From assembly GCA_028870115.1 (NCBI GenBank), contig JAGWQH010000055.1, forward strand, positions 1-64,000: DNA of 64,000 nt, read 5' to 3'. Below, in pieces: positions 50,145-58,170 of this stretch; position 1 is the first letter of the stretch, and each line of letters starts with the position of its first letter. This DNA is from Candidatus Methylomirabilota bacterium. GTDB taxonomy: Bacteria > Methylomirabilota > Methylomirabilia > Methylomirabilales > Methylomirabilaceae. A program made the position numbers and the translations under genes. The notes below the pieces were generated by a model. It worked only from the letters and a program-made list of their open reading frames with translations, was not told where the DNA came from and did not search any database.

Positions 50145-50915
50145 TCACTCTACTCGAGCGAGGGTGTAGACTCCGACTTTTTCGGCGCCGGCGGCGAGGA
50201 GGGTTCTGGCGCACTCGCCGGCGGTCGCGCCGGTTGTAAAGACATCGTCAATCAGCAGGAGCCTCCTGTCCTTCACTCGATCGGGCCGCGTGACGGCAAA
50301 CGCGCCCTTGACGTTGTTCTCCCGCTCTCGCCGACCCCCGCTTTGGGCCTCCGTGGCTCGGACCCGCCGCAGCAGGCGCTCGCCAACCTCAAGGCCGAAG
50401 CTTTGCCCGACCTCCTTCGCCAAGAGCGCCGCCTGGTTAAAGCCTCGCGTACGCTCCCGATTGGGATGGAGTGGGACCGGAATCAGCAGATCGAACTCAC
50501 GGGGATCAAATAGACATCCGGCGGTCTCGACCATCAGACGACCCAGATGACGGGATAGCATACGGCGACCGCCATACTTGAACAGGAGGATGGCCTGGCG
50601 CATTGTCCCTTCGGCCTCATACAACGTTGCCGCCCTCGCCATGGCGAACGACGGCAACCGCTCTCGACAAGATCCGCACAGGTGGTCAGGACTCGCCTCT
50701 AGGCTCTTCGGCGAGGCGAAGGGCCTGCCGCAACGGGGGCAGAACGGTTCGGTAACGGGCTGAATCTTGAGCCAACAGCAGCCACAGATAAGTGAGCGGC
50801 GAGTGGCATCCAGGGGTCGATGGCAGACTCGGCAGGGGGAGGGAAAGATGAGATGAAGAAAGGCCGCCAGCAGTTCCTTCAGCTCCGTTCTTCTTCCTCC
50901 TGACAGGCAATGCAA
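50145..50915 (-). CDS. comF: ComF family amidophosphoribosyltransferase-like protein
   Basis: A 256-residue protein. Zinc-binding start CRVCHRPL...CGCC...CPRCGRPF...CGSCRERL (four CxxC pairs) is followed by the PRT domain: LIPVPLHPNRERTRGFNQAALLAK and the PRPP loop LLLIDDVFTTGATAGEC. ComF helps natural transformation in some bacteria; elsewhere its role is unclear. The start is probably TTG 50915, inside the end of the upstream DksA-like gene (37-base overlap); no better codon is seen. Confidence 0.88.
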   Translation of the reverse strand: MHCLSGGRRTELKELLAAFLHLIFPSPCRVCHRPLDATRRSLICGCCWLKIQPVTEPFCPRCGRPFASPKSLEASPDHLCGSCRERLPSFAMARAATLYEAEGTMRQAILLFKYGGRRMLSRHLGRLMVETAGCLFDPREFDLLIPVPLHPNRERTRGFNQAALLAKEVGQSFGLEVGERLLRRVRATEAQSGGRRERENNVKGAFAVTRPDRVKDRRLLLIDDVFTTGATAGECARTLLAAGAEKVGVYTLARVE

Positions 50916-51232
50916 AATCTGGCAAAAGGCAACGCCTCAAGCCGCTTCTCGCTGATCGGCTCACTGCACCGTTCGCACTCGCCGTACGTCTTCTGCCGCA
51001 TCTTCTCCAGCGCAGCGTCCACCTGCTTCAACTGCTGGCGCTCAGTGTCGCTGATTGAGAGCAGAAACTCCTTGGTGTAAGCGGTCGTCGCTTGATCGGC
51101 GATATCTTGTGTGCCATCGCTCCCGCCCTCCAGATTATTTGCGCGCTTCTCCCGAACTGTGTTAATCAACGCACGTCGCTTCTCTAACAGCTTTTCCTTT
51201 AACCGTTCCAGGATCGCTGCCCTCAACGGCAT
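50879..51232 (-). CDS. TraR/DksA-type zinc-finger protein
   Basis: A 117-residue protein from ATG 51232, with GGAGG 8 bases upstream. An N-terminal coiled coil (AAILERLKEKLLEKRRALINTV) and QLKQVDAALEKMRQKTYGEC lead into a C-x2-C-x17-C-x2-C finger (CERC...CIAC). This is the DksA/TraR architecture, but the DksA-type coiled-coil tip DxxDxA reads as DIADQATT here. It may bind RNA polymerase; some relatives act in sporulation or stress. Placed between rsfS and comF. Confidence 0.85.
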   Translation of the reverse strand: MPLRAAILERLKEKLLEKRRALINTVREKRANNLEGGSDGTQDIADQATTAYTKEFLLSISDTERQQLKQVDAALEKMRQKTYGECERCSEPISEKRLEALPFARFCIACQEEEERS

Positions 51233-51409
51233 CCCCATCACCTCCCTGCCTATTTGTGGCCGCACGCAGACAGGCCACCCCGGCGATTCGGAAGATCACC
51301 CTCGCCCTCCAAGGAGAGAAAGGGGAGTACGGGCACGGCCAGCCCCCAACAAAAAAAGAAGCGGGGCTCATGCGCCCTCCGCTTCACAGATATCGACTTC
51401 ATGAACAGG

Positions 51410-51826
51410 TTATCTCAGAGGAACCGACGAATCGCTATGAACCAACTCTCGTTTCGGCGCGTCGGCCCACAACCCCTCCAGATCATAGTATAGCCGCATC
51501 TCTTCGTCGAAAATATGAATGATTACATCGCTGTAGTCAAGAAGAATCCAACGGGCTTCCAGGTCCTCCTCCCGGTGGAACATCCGAACGCGCGCTTCCC
51601 GAAGCTGCTCCTCAATCCGTTCGGCGACGGCTCGGACCTGTCGGACTGAGGGGGCACTCACAATGAGGAAATGATCGGTAAAGGAACACAAACCCCGGAG
51701 GTCAAGGTGTACCAGGGAGGTGGGCTTCACCTCGGAGGCTGCCGCCACTGCGAGCCGCAACAGCGTGTCGGTGTCGATCCGCCCGCTCGTGTCTGTCGAT
51801 AATGCAGGTCGTTCGGGTGAGTTCAT
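51410..51826 (-). CDS. rsfS: Ribosomal silencing factor RsfS
   Basis: A 138-residue protein binding ribosomal protein L14 to stop subunit joining. LDLRGLCSFTDHFLIVSAPSVRQVRAVAERIEE and ARWILLDYSDVIIHIFDEEMRLYYDLEGLWADA are the Iojap/RsfS signatures. The usual neighbour nadD lies upstream. About 20 extra residues follow the core at the N-terminus. Confidence 0.95.
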   Translation of the reverse strand: MNSPERPALSTDTSGRIDTDTLLRLAVAAASEVKPTSLVHLDLRGLCSFTDHFLIVSAPSVRQVRAVAERIEEQLREARVRMFHREEDLEARWILLDYSDVIIHIFDEEMRLYYDLEGLWADAPKRELVHSDSSVPLR

Positions 51827-51839
51827 GTCGAAGCCTCGC

Positions 51840-51868
51840 GCCTGCCTGTGCGTAGCACGCAGACAGGT
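51840..51868. repeat. Short palindromic repeat between nadD and rsfS
   Basis: GCCTGCCTG-tgcgtagcacg-CAGACAGGT, able to fold into a stem. Same arms as the element at 42419-42441; a half copy (ACGCAGACAGGCC) lies near 51265. Confidence 0.5.
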
Positions 51869-51872
51869 CAGC

Positions 51873-52565
51873 CTATGAGCCTTTTCGTCCAGGTTGATAC
51901 AGGCGATTCTTGCCTATGTAAGCGGCCACGGTGTCGGTCACCAGATGCCGGATGCTCCTCCCCTCTTTCACTAGTTGCCGGATCTCGCTGGAGGAGATAT
52001 CCAACGACACCACTTCAACCAACAAGACCAAGCGGGGTTCACGGTGTGCCGTTGCGGTCTCCCGCGTGATCTCAGAGATCTTCACGTACTTAAACCGAGG
52101 GTTACCCAGAAGATGCCGTTGCTCAGGCCTCATGGAGCGCTCAACCTCATCAAGCCGCCAGCCAGGACGGGCAGTGACGATGACTTGCGCCAGCGACAGT
52201 AACTCCCGCGCTTCTTTCCATGTGGCGATGTCAAGGAACGCGTCGACCCCCATGATAAAGTAGATCGTACTCTCATCCCCGTATAGCTTTCGAAACTCTC
52301 GGAGTGTCTCAACCGAATAGGATCGGCCCGGTCGGCTCAGCTCAATCGGGGAAACGCTGAAGTACGGCGTGTAGACCGTCGCCAGCGAGACCATCTCGTA
52401 TCGGTGCATGGCTGAGGCTTCGAACTCCTCTTCTTTGTGAGGGGGCTGGGCGGCCGGCACAAAGATAATCTTGTCCAGCTCAAAGGCCCAGTAGATCTCC
52501 TCGGCGGCCCGCAGGTGGCCGAGATGTATCGGATCGAAGGTCCCCCCCATCACACCGATATGCAT
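51873..52565 (-). CDS. nadD: Nicotinate-nucleotide adenylyltransferase
   Basis: A 230-residue enzyme making deamido-NAD from NaMN and ATP. From ATG 52565 the sequence is MHIGVMGGTFDPIHLGHLRAA, with the GTFDPxHxGH nucleotidyltransferase motif. FVPAAQPPHK, MGVDAFLDIATWK and the late ISSSEIRQLVKEG motif follow. The open frame extends 23 codons upstream without family residues. Followed by rsfS as in many bacteria. Confidence 0.95.
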   Translation of the reverse strand: MHIGVMGGTFDPIHLGHLRAAEEIYWAFELDKIIFVPAAQPPHKEEEFEASAMHRYEMVSLATVYTPYFSVSPIELSRPGRSYSVETLREFRKLYGDESTIYFIMGVDAFLDIATWKEARELLSLAQVIVTARPGWRLDEVERSMRPEQRHLLGNPRFKYVKISEITRETATAHREPRLVLLVEVVSLDISSSEIRQLVKEGRSIRHLVTDTVAAYIGKNRLYQPGRKGS

Positions 52566-52646
52566 AGTCGCCTCATAGCGGGTACCCGGTTCCGGGCTCC
52601 AAGTTCCTGGTTGATCATGGCATTTACAGCTCAAGACCGTCGGGAA

Positions 52647-52904
52647 CTACGCCGTCAGGAGTTCCAACTCGGGCGCATGGACCTCAGGCCTCTTGAACTT
52701 AATCAACACGACTCTTTCTCCGTGCGCACGAAGCTGAGTCACCATCTGCTGATTCTCTGCACTCAGTTCCGGGTCATCGGCCGGCAGGATCACAACATGT
52801 GCGTCTTCAGGAATCTGCTCGAGGATGGCCGGATGGTCAAACGCGTAACGCATGAACTCATCCAGCAGGTTAAGCTTCCTCGCGGCCAGATCATCTTTTC
52901 TCAT
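52647..52904 (-). CDS. Small conserved hypothetical protein (DUF5647-like)
   Basis: An 85-residue product from ATG 52904 (MRKDDLAARKLNLLDEFMRY); the open frame runs up to a TTG at 53003 but without a ribosome site. FDHPAILEQIPEDAHVVILPADDPELSAEN resembles DUF5647 proteins, whose function is unknown. The end carries KFKRPEVHAPELELL. It lies between proA and nadD on the same strand. Confidence 0.65.
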   Translation of the reverse strand: MRKDDLAARKLNLLDEFMRYAFDHPAILEQIPEDAHVVILPADDPELSAENQQMVTQLRAHGERVVLIKFKRPEVHAPELELLTA

Positions 52905-53079
52905 GAATCCCGTCACATTTCCTTCAGCTACCAAGGCCCTCACCCTTAGTCGATTACAAAGATCGCTTGACAAGGGGTAGAGGAAAGAAACTTCTCTAGC
53001 CAATTGCAGCTCAATCTAGGATCTTACGTCGCCAGCTCACACACTGGATATCAGAAAACAGGTGGACAACCTCAAACCA

Positions 53080-54342
53080 TCATTGCCGTGAGTCCCGCAC
53101 CTGGCCGTCACCGAATACGATGAACTTCTCGCAGGTCAGCTCCGTAAGACCAACCGGGCCCCGGGCATGGAGCTTTTGCGTACTGATCCCCATCTCGGCC
53201 CCCATCCCGAACTCCCAGCCGTCAGTGAAACGGGTGGAAGCGTTGACGAACACGGCCCCGGCATCCACCTCCCGAAGGAAACGCATGGCTCGGCCGTGAT
53301 CCGCTGTGACGATCGCCTCGGCCAGACCCGAGCCGTGCGCGGCGATGTGCGCCACCGCCTCTTCGAACGAGCCGATTACCTTTATCGACAGGATCAGGTC
53401 GAGATACTCGGTATCCCAGTCTACCTCGGTGGCAGGCGCAATACCCGGCACCAGGGCCCTTGTTCGAGGGCAACCCCGGACTTCAACTCCGGCCTCCTGC
53501 AAGCGTCCGACGATTCGCGGCAAGAAGAGAGCGGCCACCCGCTCATGCACTAGCAGGCTCTCCATGGCGTTGCAGACGCCGGGTCGCTCAACCTTGGCGT
53601 TGAAGGCGATCTCCTCCGCCATGTGAAGATCGGCGCCTTCATCGACATAGGTGTGACAGAGCCCTTTATCGTGGGCCAGAACTGGAATAGTTGAGGTTCG
53701 CTGCACCGCCCGAATCAACCCCTCCCCTCCTCGTGGGATAATCAGGTCCACGAGTCCCGTAAGTTGAAGCAGGTGGCTCACTGCCTCCCGGTCAACCGAA
53801 TCGATGAACGCTACACAACCCTTGGGCAGACCGCTTGCCATAGCCGCATCCGCAAGCAAACTGCTGATGACCCGGTTACTGCGGATCGCCTCTCGACCCC
53901 CTTTCAGTATGACGGCATTTCCCGACTTCAGGCAGAGGGCCGCCGCATCGGCAGTCACCCCGGGCCTGGCCTCGTAGATAACGCCAATAACTCCGAGCGG
54001 CACCCGCATCCGGCCGACGAGCAGACCGTTTGGGCGGCGCCACATTCCGGTGATCTCACCGACAGGATCGGGGAGCGCCGCCACCTGTCGTACGCCGGCC
54101 GCCATCTTCTCGATCCGCTTTTCGTCGAGCGCCAGTCGGTCCAGCAACGCAGGCGGATGATGCGCCGACCCGGCTTCCGCGAGATCGAGCGCGTTAGCCG
54201 AGAGGATCGCTGCCCGGCCGTTCCACAACGCGTCTGCCACGGCCGTAACTGCCCGGTTCTTCACCTCCGGCACCACCATGGCCAGGGCCCGAGCCGCAAG
54301 CCGCGCCGCTGTCCCAAGCTCTCGCACCATCTGCGCCGTCAC
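53080..54342 (-). CDS. proA: Gamma-glutamyl phosphate reductase
   Basis: A 420-residue aldehyde-dehydrogenase-fold enzyme, the second step of proline synthesis (glutamyl-5-phosphate to semialdehyde). GVIGVIYEARPGVTADAAALCLKSGNAVILKGG is the cofactor region, GVCNAMESLLVH the catalytic Cys, and FTDGWEFGMGAEMGISTQKLHARGPVGL the end signature. It follows proB by 4 bases. Confidence 0.97.
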   Translation of the reverse strand: MTAQMVRELGTAARLAARALAMVVPEVKNRAVTAVADALWNGRAAILSANALDLAEAGSAHHPPALLDRLALDEKRIEKMAAGVRQVAALPDPVGEITGMWRRPNGLLVGRMRVPLGVIGVIYEARPGVTADAAALCLKSGNAVILKGGREAIRSNRVISSLLADAAMASGLPKGCVAFIDSVDREAVSHLLQLTGLVDLIIPRGGEGLIRAVQRTSTIPVLAHDKGLCHTYVDEGADLHMAEEIAFNAKVERPGVCNAMESLLVHERVAALFLPRIVGRLQEAGVEVRGCPRTRALVPGIAPATEVDWDTEYLDLILSIKVIGSFEEAVAHIAAHGSGLAEAIVTADHGRAMRFLREVDAGAVFVNASTRFTDGWEFGMGAEMGISTQKLHARGPVGLTELTCEKFIVFGDGQVRDSRQ

Positions 54343-54346
54343 GTCT

Positions 54347-55525
54347 TCACCTCTCCAATATCACCAGGTTATCCCGGTGCACCACCTCATCGAACGGCTT
54401 GGCGCCAAGCGCATCCTCGATCTGGACGCTTCTGATGCCCTTGATCTTTTTCACCTGTTCAGCGTCATAGTTCACCACACCCCTCGCGAACTCTACGCCG
54501 CCGATGTCACAGAGACTCACCACCTCGCCTCCCTCGAACTCGCCATCGACGGAGACGACTCCGGATGGTAGAAGGCTCTTACCGTTACGGATGAGGGCCT
54601 CCTTCGCTCCGGCATCTACAGCAATCCGCCCCCTGCGCCCCGTCGCAAAAGCCAGCCAGCGCTTTCGGCTCCGCATCTTGGACGCAGACGCCTGGAAGAC
54701 GGTGCCGACCGCATCGCCGCGGACGATCCGCTCCAGAATCCCCTCCACAAGGCCGTTCGCAATAATGGTAGGGACGCCGGCAGCCGCGGCCGCGTACGCC
54801 GCTTCCACCTTTGTGGCCATCCCACCCGTACCGAGCCCGGTCCCCGACTCGTCGGCCCAAAAGTGAACGCCAGCAGATCGTCGAGGCACCTCATAGACGA
54901 GCGTCGCGGCGGGATCTTTCCTCGGATCAGCCGTGTACAATCCGTCCAGATCGGTCAGGATGATCAGCAGGTCCGCCCCGAGCAGCGTTGCCACCAACGC
55001 CGAGAGACGGTCGTTATCTCCAAACCTGATCTCCTCCACGGCCACCGTATCGTTCTCGTTGATAACCGGGAGCACCCCAAGGTGGAGCAGTGTAAATAAG
55101 GTGTTGCGCGCATTGAGGTACCGATGTCGCGAGCGAAAGTCCTCCTGGGTGAGCAAAAGCTGTCCCAGCTTCTGGCCATACGGCGCGAAGGCCTCCTCGT
55201 AGTAGCGCATGAGCAGGCTCTGGCCGACAGCGGCAGCGGCTTGCTTCAACGGGATGCTTCCGGGCCGCTCGGTCAGCCCAAGCCGACCCATCCCAGCGAG
55301 AATGGCGCCAGAAGTAACCAGCACCACCTGGCGCCCATCCTTGCGAAGCCACACAAGATCATGACAGATCCGCTGTAGCGTCGGCTGATGTAGGGCAATA
55401 TCACCCTTGGACAGAACGGCTGAGCCGACCTTCACGACCAGCCGTTTTGCCTCCCGCGCGCCTGTCCTGAGCGCGGTCGAAGGAGCGGATCGGGCGTCAG
55501 GCGATGATCTTTCTGCGCCACTCAT
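54347..55525 (-). CDS. proB: Glutamate 5-kinase with PUA domain
   Basis: A 392-residue kinase, first step of proline synthesis. ATG 55525 overlaps the obg stop by 4 bases, which supports this start over the ATG 20 codons upstream. The kinase domain begins RLVVKVGSAVLSKG, with VTSGAILAGMGRLG, INENDTVAVEEIRFGDNDRLSALVA and LTDLDGLYTADPRKDP. The PUA domain occupies about 300-392 (GRIAVDAGAKEALIRNGKSLLPSGV). Residues about 8-22 (APSTALRTG) are encoded by a dispersed repeat, an unusual N-terminal extension. Confidence 0.95.
   Translation of the reverse strand: MSGAERSSPDARSAPSTALRTGAREAKRLVVKVGSAVLSKGDIALHQPTLQRICHDLVWLRKDGRQVVLVTSGAILAGMGRLGLTERPGSIPLKQAAAAVGQSLLMRYYEEAFAPYGQKLGQLLLTQEDFRSRHRYLNARNTLFTLLHLGVLPVINENDTVAVEEIRFGDNDRLSALVATLLGADLLIILTDLDGLYTADPRKDPAATLVYEVPRRSAGVHFWADESGTGLGTGGMATKVEAAYAAAAAGVPTIIANGLVEGILERIVRGDAVGTVFQASASKMRSRKRWLAFATGRRGRIAVDAGAKEALIRNGKSLLPSGVVSVDGEFEGGEVVSLCDIGGVEFARGVVNYDAEQVKKIKGIRSVQIEDALGAKPFDEVVHRDNLVILER
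55462..55484. repeat. Short dispersed repeat inside the 5' end of proB
   Basis: CCTGTCCTGAGCGCGGTCGAAGG; its complement CCTTCGACCGCGCTCAGG belongs to the same CTTCGAC...CTCAGG family as the element at 63361-63385. Here it is read as protein. Confidence 0.5.
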
Positions 55526-56601
55526 GAGAACGGTCCGAGGTTCGATGTGCGATGCGCGATGTTCCCCATACTCTGTCCTTCGCATCTCGCAGGTCGCATC
55601 TCGTATCCAGCGGCGGACTGGAGCTGATCGGCCAGGTACTGGACGAGCGGCTCGACCCCCTCACCTGCCATGGCTGATAGCGGAAAAAGGGGCAGATTAC
55701 GCTCCGCGCAGAGCGCACGCAGCGCAGGAAGGCGTCTGCTGTGGGGAAGATCGATCTTGTTGGCGGCAATAACGCGAGGGCGCTTCAGCAGTTCGGGATT
55801 GAAGGCTCGGAGTTCTTCCTCGACGACAGCCAGCGCTTCCTGAGGATCTCTTGCAGTATCAGAGACATCAATGACATGCACCAACAGGCGGGTCCGCTCG
55901 ATATGTCGCAGAAAGCGGATGCCGAGACCCGCGCCTGAGGATGCTCCCTCGATTAACCCGGGGATATCAGCCACCACGAAGGCGCCCAGCGGATCGATCT
56001 CGACAGTGCCAAGGTGCGGGGTCAGCGTTGTAAATGGGTACTCGGCCACCTTCGAGCGGGCTGCCGAGATGCAGCACAGCAGGGCCGATTTACCCGCATT
56101 TGGCAGGCCGATCAGGCCGACATCGGCCAGCAGTTTCAGGGTGAGGTGAAACCGACGCCTCTGCCCGGATTCCCCAGGCTGAGCGTAACGAGGGGCTTGT
56201 CGCACTGGAGTAGCAAAGCGAGCATTGCCTCGCCCGCCTTTCCCTCCTCTGGCGATCAGCAGTTGCACGCCGTCTTCAACCAGGTCGCCCAGCAGCTCTC
56301 CCGTCTCATCATCGACGACCACCGTACCGAGCGGAACCGGGATGATCAGGTCGGCGCCGCGTCGACCATGCATGGTCTTCCCGCGTCCATGTACGCCACC
56401 CTGGGCCCGATAATGCCGTTGATACTTCTGATCGTCCAGCGTTCGGTATGAACGACTGGCAACGAGGTACACGCTCCCGCCGTCGCCGCCGTCGCCGCCG
56501 TCAGGCCCGCCTCGTGGGACATGCGCCTCGCGCCGGAAGCTGACACAGCCCCGGCCGCCATCGCCTGCCTCGACTCGAATGTAGGCCTCATCGATGAACA
56601 T
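55522..56601 (-). CDS. obg: Obg family GTPase
   Basis: A 359-residue essential GTPase of ribosome assembly. The Gly-rich Obg fold fills residues 1-155 (GDGGRGCVSFRREAHVPRGGPDGGDGG). G domain: G1 GLPNAGKSALL, G3 DIPGLIEGA, G4 ANKIDLPHS. The usual G1 ends KSTLL, so the Ala is a mild change. The tail after 330 (MRPARCEGQSMGNIAHRTSN) is short and not family-like. Sits in the classic order rplU-rpmA-obg-proB-proA. Confidence 0.96.
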   Translation of the reverse strand: MFIDEAYIRVEAGDGGRGCVSFRREAHVPRGGPDGGDGGDGGSVYLVASRSYRTLDDQKYQRHYRAQGGVHGRGKTMHGRRGADLIIPVPLGTVVVDDETGELLGDLVEDGVQLLIARGGKGGRGNARFATPVRQAPRYAQPGESGQRRRFHLTLKLLADVGLIGLPNAGKSALLCCISAARSKVAEYPFTTLTPHLGTVEIDPLGAFVVADIPGLIEGASSGAGLGIRFLRHIERTRLLVHVIDVSDTARDPQEALAVVEEELRAFNPELLKRPRVIAANKIDLPHSRRLPALRALCAERNLPLFPLSAMAGEGVEPLVQYLADQLQSAAGYEMRPARCEGQSMGNIAHRTSNLGPFS

Positions 56602-56651
56602 CGAAGTCGATTCGACGTACGGGGTGTGGGGGGCGAGACACCCTATCCCGT

Positions 56652-56906
56652 TCAGACACCGATGATGCTGAGGAAACGGCCTTGTCCCCCGCGGTGCTCG
56701 ACCGTTACAACCCCGGCCACTTTGGCAAACAGTGTATCGTCGGAACCGATCCCGACATTCTTGCCCGGTTTGAAACGGGTGCCGCGCTGGCGGATCAGAA
56801 TGCTTCCCGCTGATACCGTCTGCCCAGCCGCAGCCTTCATGCCCAGCCGCTGACTTTGGCTATCCCGGCCATTCCGGGAACTTCCCATTCCTTTTTTGTG
56901 TGCCAT
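56652..56906 (-). CDS. rpmA: 50S ribosomal protein L27
   Basis: An 84-residue ribosomal protein. [20 protein letters not shown] and the following [23 protein letters not shown] are clear signatures. The N-terminus starts MAHKK directly, without the cleavable leader of Firmicutes. Confidence 0.97.
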   Translation of the reverse strand: MAHKKGMGSSRNGRDSQSQRLGMKAAAGQTVSAGSILIRQRGTRFKPGKNVGIGSDDTLFAKVAGVVTVEHRGGQGRFLSIIGV

Positions 56907-56928
56907 TGCTCCTCCAAATACCTACATT

Positions 56929-57240
56929 CTAACCCCTGATTTCTGTGACTCGTAAGGTGGTCTGGGCCTGGCGGTGACCCTGCGTGCGCCGATAGCGCTT
57001 TCGTCGTTTGAACTTGAAGACGGTAATCTTTGGCCCACGACCCTGCCGGACGATCTCGCTTACAACCGCAGCGCCCTCAACATAGGGGGCGCCGATCTTT
57101 ACCTGGTCGCCGTCGGCCACCATCAGAACGTTCGAAAGCTCGACCTGCTTCCCGGCCTCGCCCTCGATTCGTTCGAGGGTAACAAGAGCGCCAGGACTGA
57201 CACGGCGTTGCTTACCTCCCGACTCGATAATCGCGTACAC
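56929..57240 (-). CDS. rplU: 50S ribosomal protein L21
   Basis: A 103-residue ribosomal protein from GTG 57240, chosen because GGAGG lies 8 bases upstream and the family starts (M)YAIIESGGKQ. FKFKRRKRYRRTQGHRQAQT is the conserved end. An upstream in-frame ATG (57288), preceded by GGAGG at only 3 bases, would add 16 residues. First gene of the rplU-rpmA-obg-proBA operon. Confidence 0.95.
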   Translation of the reverse strand: MYAIIESGGKQRRVSPGALVTLERIEGEAGKQVELSNVLMVADGDQVKIGAPYVEGAAVVSEIVRQGRGPKITVFKFKRRKRYRRTQGHRQAQTTLRVTEIRG

Positions 57241-57279
57241 GATCTCGTCCTCCTGAATTGATGCCATCAAACAGAGCGA

Positions 57280-57300
57280 GGAGGCCATAGGCCTCCTTTT
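57280..57300 (-). promoter_or_regulatory. Hairpin in the rplU leader enclosing a second Shine-Dalgarno
   Basis: GGAGGCC-ATA-GGCCTCC (57280-57296), a perfect 7-base stem in the rplU 5' leader. The GGAGG of one arm precedes an in-frame ATG and is masked when the stem forms. On the plus strand TTTT follows, so it could instead end leftward-facing transcription; no plus-strand gene needs that. A regulatory leader is the better guess. Confidence 0.4.
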
Positions 57301-57327
57301 CCCAGTAACCAACTACTAATAGACAGT

Positions 57328-57356
57328 AGTTTAGACGGCTTATGGCGCTCTGTCAA
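57328..57356 (-). promoter_or_regulatory. Sigma70-type promoter of the rplU operon
   Basis: Minus strand TTGACA (57351-57356), 17-base spacer, TAAACT (57328-57333), about 90 bases before rplU. Confidence 0.6.
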
Positions 57357-57388
57357 GCAGAAGCGCCCACTGGGCCGGAAGTTTCGCC

Positions 57389-57418
57389 TTGACACGGCTG
57401 GACCCCCATTGGTATGAG
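57389..57418 (+). promoter_or_regulatory. Possible divergent promoter for the metal-uptake module
   Basis: Plus strand TTGACA (57389-57394), 18-base spacer, TATGAG (57413-57418). It lies 32 bases from the rplU -35 box and faces the small membrane protein gene. Confidence 0.4.
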
Positions 57419-57500
57419 ATGCCTATGCCTGAAACACAGACCGTCGCGAGTTGCCTGGCGGAAGGCAGGTAGATATCGATCGATATTGGGATGGAGGAAG

Positions 57501-57887
57501 GTGGACAGAGGTCGGCAAAGCGATAGAGGTTGTAGAAGCAGACGTCTGGCGGCCGCCCTTGTGGTCCTGGCCATCGGCTTTCTGCTGCTGGCCCCTGACC
57601 CCCACGATCATGGCGATGCCGGTTCCCTCGGGGGGCTGCTCCGGCCGCTCCTCCCCAGCTCGAGCCGGACCACTGATCCTCATCAGTCCGGGGACGAGCC
57701 TCAGCCCAAGGCGAACGGATCCTGCCCGATCCATTTCTGGCACCAAGTCGCCGCGACCGGACTCCTCGTTGTCTTCCTGCTACGCTTCTCCCTCAGCTCA
57801 CTCCTCCGCATTCCCTCATTCGTTATCACTCCATACGTCACCGATCTCGGATCGTTTCACAGTCGCGCCCCACCCTTCTGCCTGTAA
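57501..57887 (+). CDS. Small membrane or secreted protein upstream of the metal-uptake genes
   Basis: A 128-residue product from GTG 57501 (GGAGG just upstream); an ATG at 57414 gives a longer but basic, unlikely lead. SRRLAAALVVLAIGFLLLAPDPHDHGD looks like a signal or anchor helix ending in a His/Asp motif. GSCPIHFWHQVAATGLLVVFLLRFSLSSLLRI adds a Cys/His pair and a second helix. No family recognised. His, Cys and Asp residues in the non-membrane parts and the neighbouring metal transporter suggest a role in metal handling; that is inference. Confidence 0.5.
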   Translation: MDRGRQSDRGCRSRRLAAALVVLAIGFLLLAPDPHDHGDAGSLGGLLRPLLPSSSRTTDPHQSGDEPQPKANGSCPIHFWHQVAATGLLVVFLLRFSLSSLLRIPSFVITPYVTDLGSFHSRAPPFCL

Positions 57888-57938
57888 CACTCCGCGTTCG
57901 ACCGACCCGTACAACTAGCACACATTAGCGCCACCGTT

Positions 57939-58028
57939 GTCATTGCGAGCGACCAACGGGAGCGCGGCAATCTCACCGTCGTTATCCTGAAGGACTGTAA
58001 GATTGCTTCGGCTTCGCCTCGCAATGAC
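57939..58028. repeat. Dispersed repeat R, copy 3
   Basis: GTCATTGCGAGCGACCAACG...GCTTCGCCTCGCAATGAC, the short form of the element at 32283-32404. It lies in the leader region of the porin gene. Confidence 0.75.
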
Positions 58029-58074
58029 GCGGGAGCCTGTCCGGGCAATGACGCCTGCCGCGAGTTTTGGAGGA

Positions 58075-58167
58075 ATGGCACGGCGTCTGCTCCGCTTCTA
58101 TAGCATGAGTGGCCCATCGCTCGTGGCCTACCACAGGTGCGGCGACGAGCTTCGTACGGAGGGATGA
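58075..58167 (+). CDS. Possible 30-residue leader peptide ahead of the porin gene
   Basis: An ATG with GGAGG immediately upstream opens MARRLLRFYSMSGPSLVAYH and stops at TGA 58165-58167, three bases before the porin ATG. The spacing of the ribosome site is short. It could be a leader peptide covering the porin Shine-Dalgarno, or chance. Confidence 0.2.
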   Translation: MARRLLRFYSMSGPSLVAYHRCGDELRTEG

Positions 58168-58170
58168 TTC

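Noticed and set aside
51265-51409. AGCCCC...GGGGGCT inverted repeat before rsfS as a terminator
   Set aside because: The A/T run sits in the loop instead of after the stem, so it lacks the layout of an intrinsic terminator.
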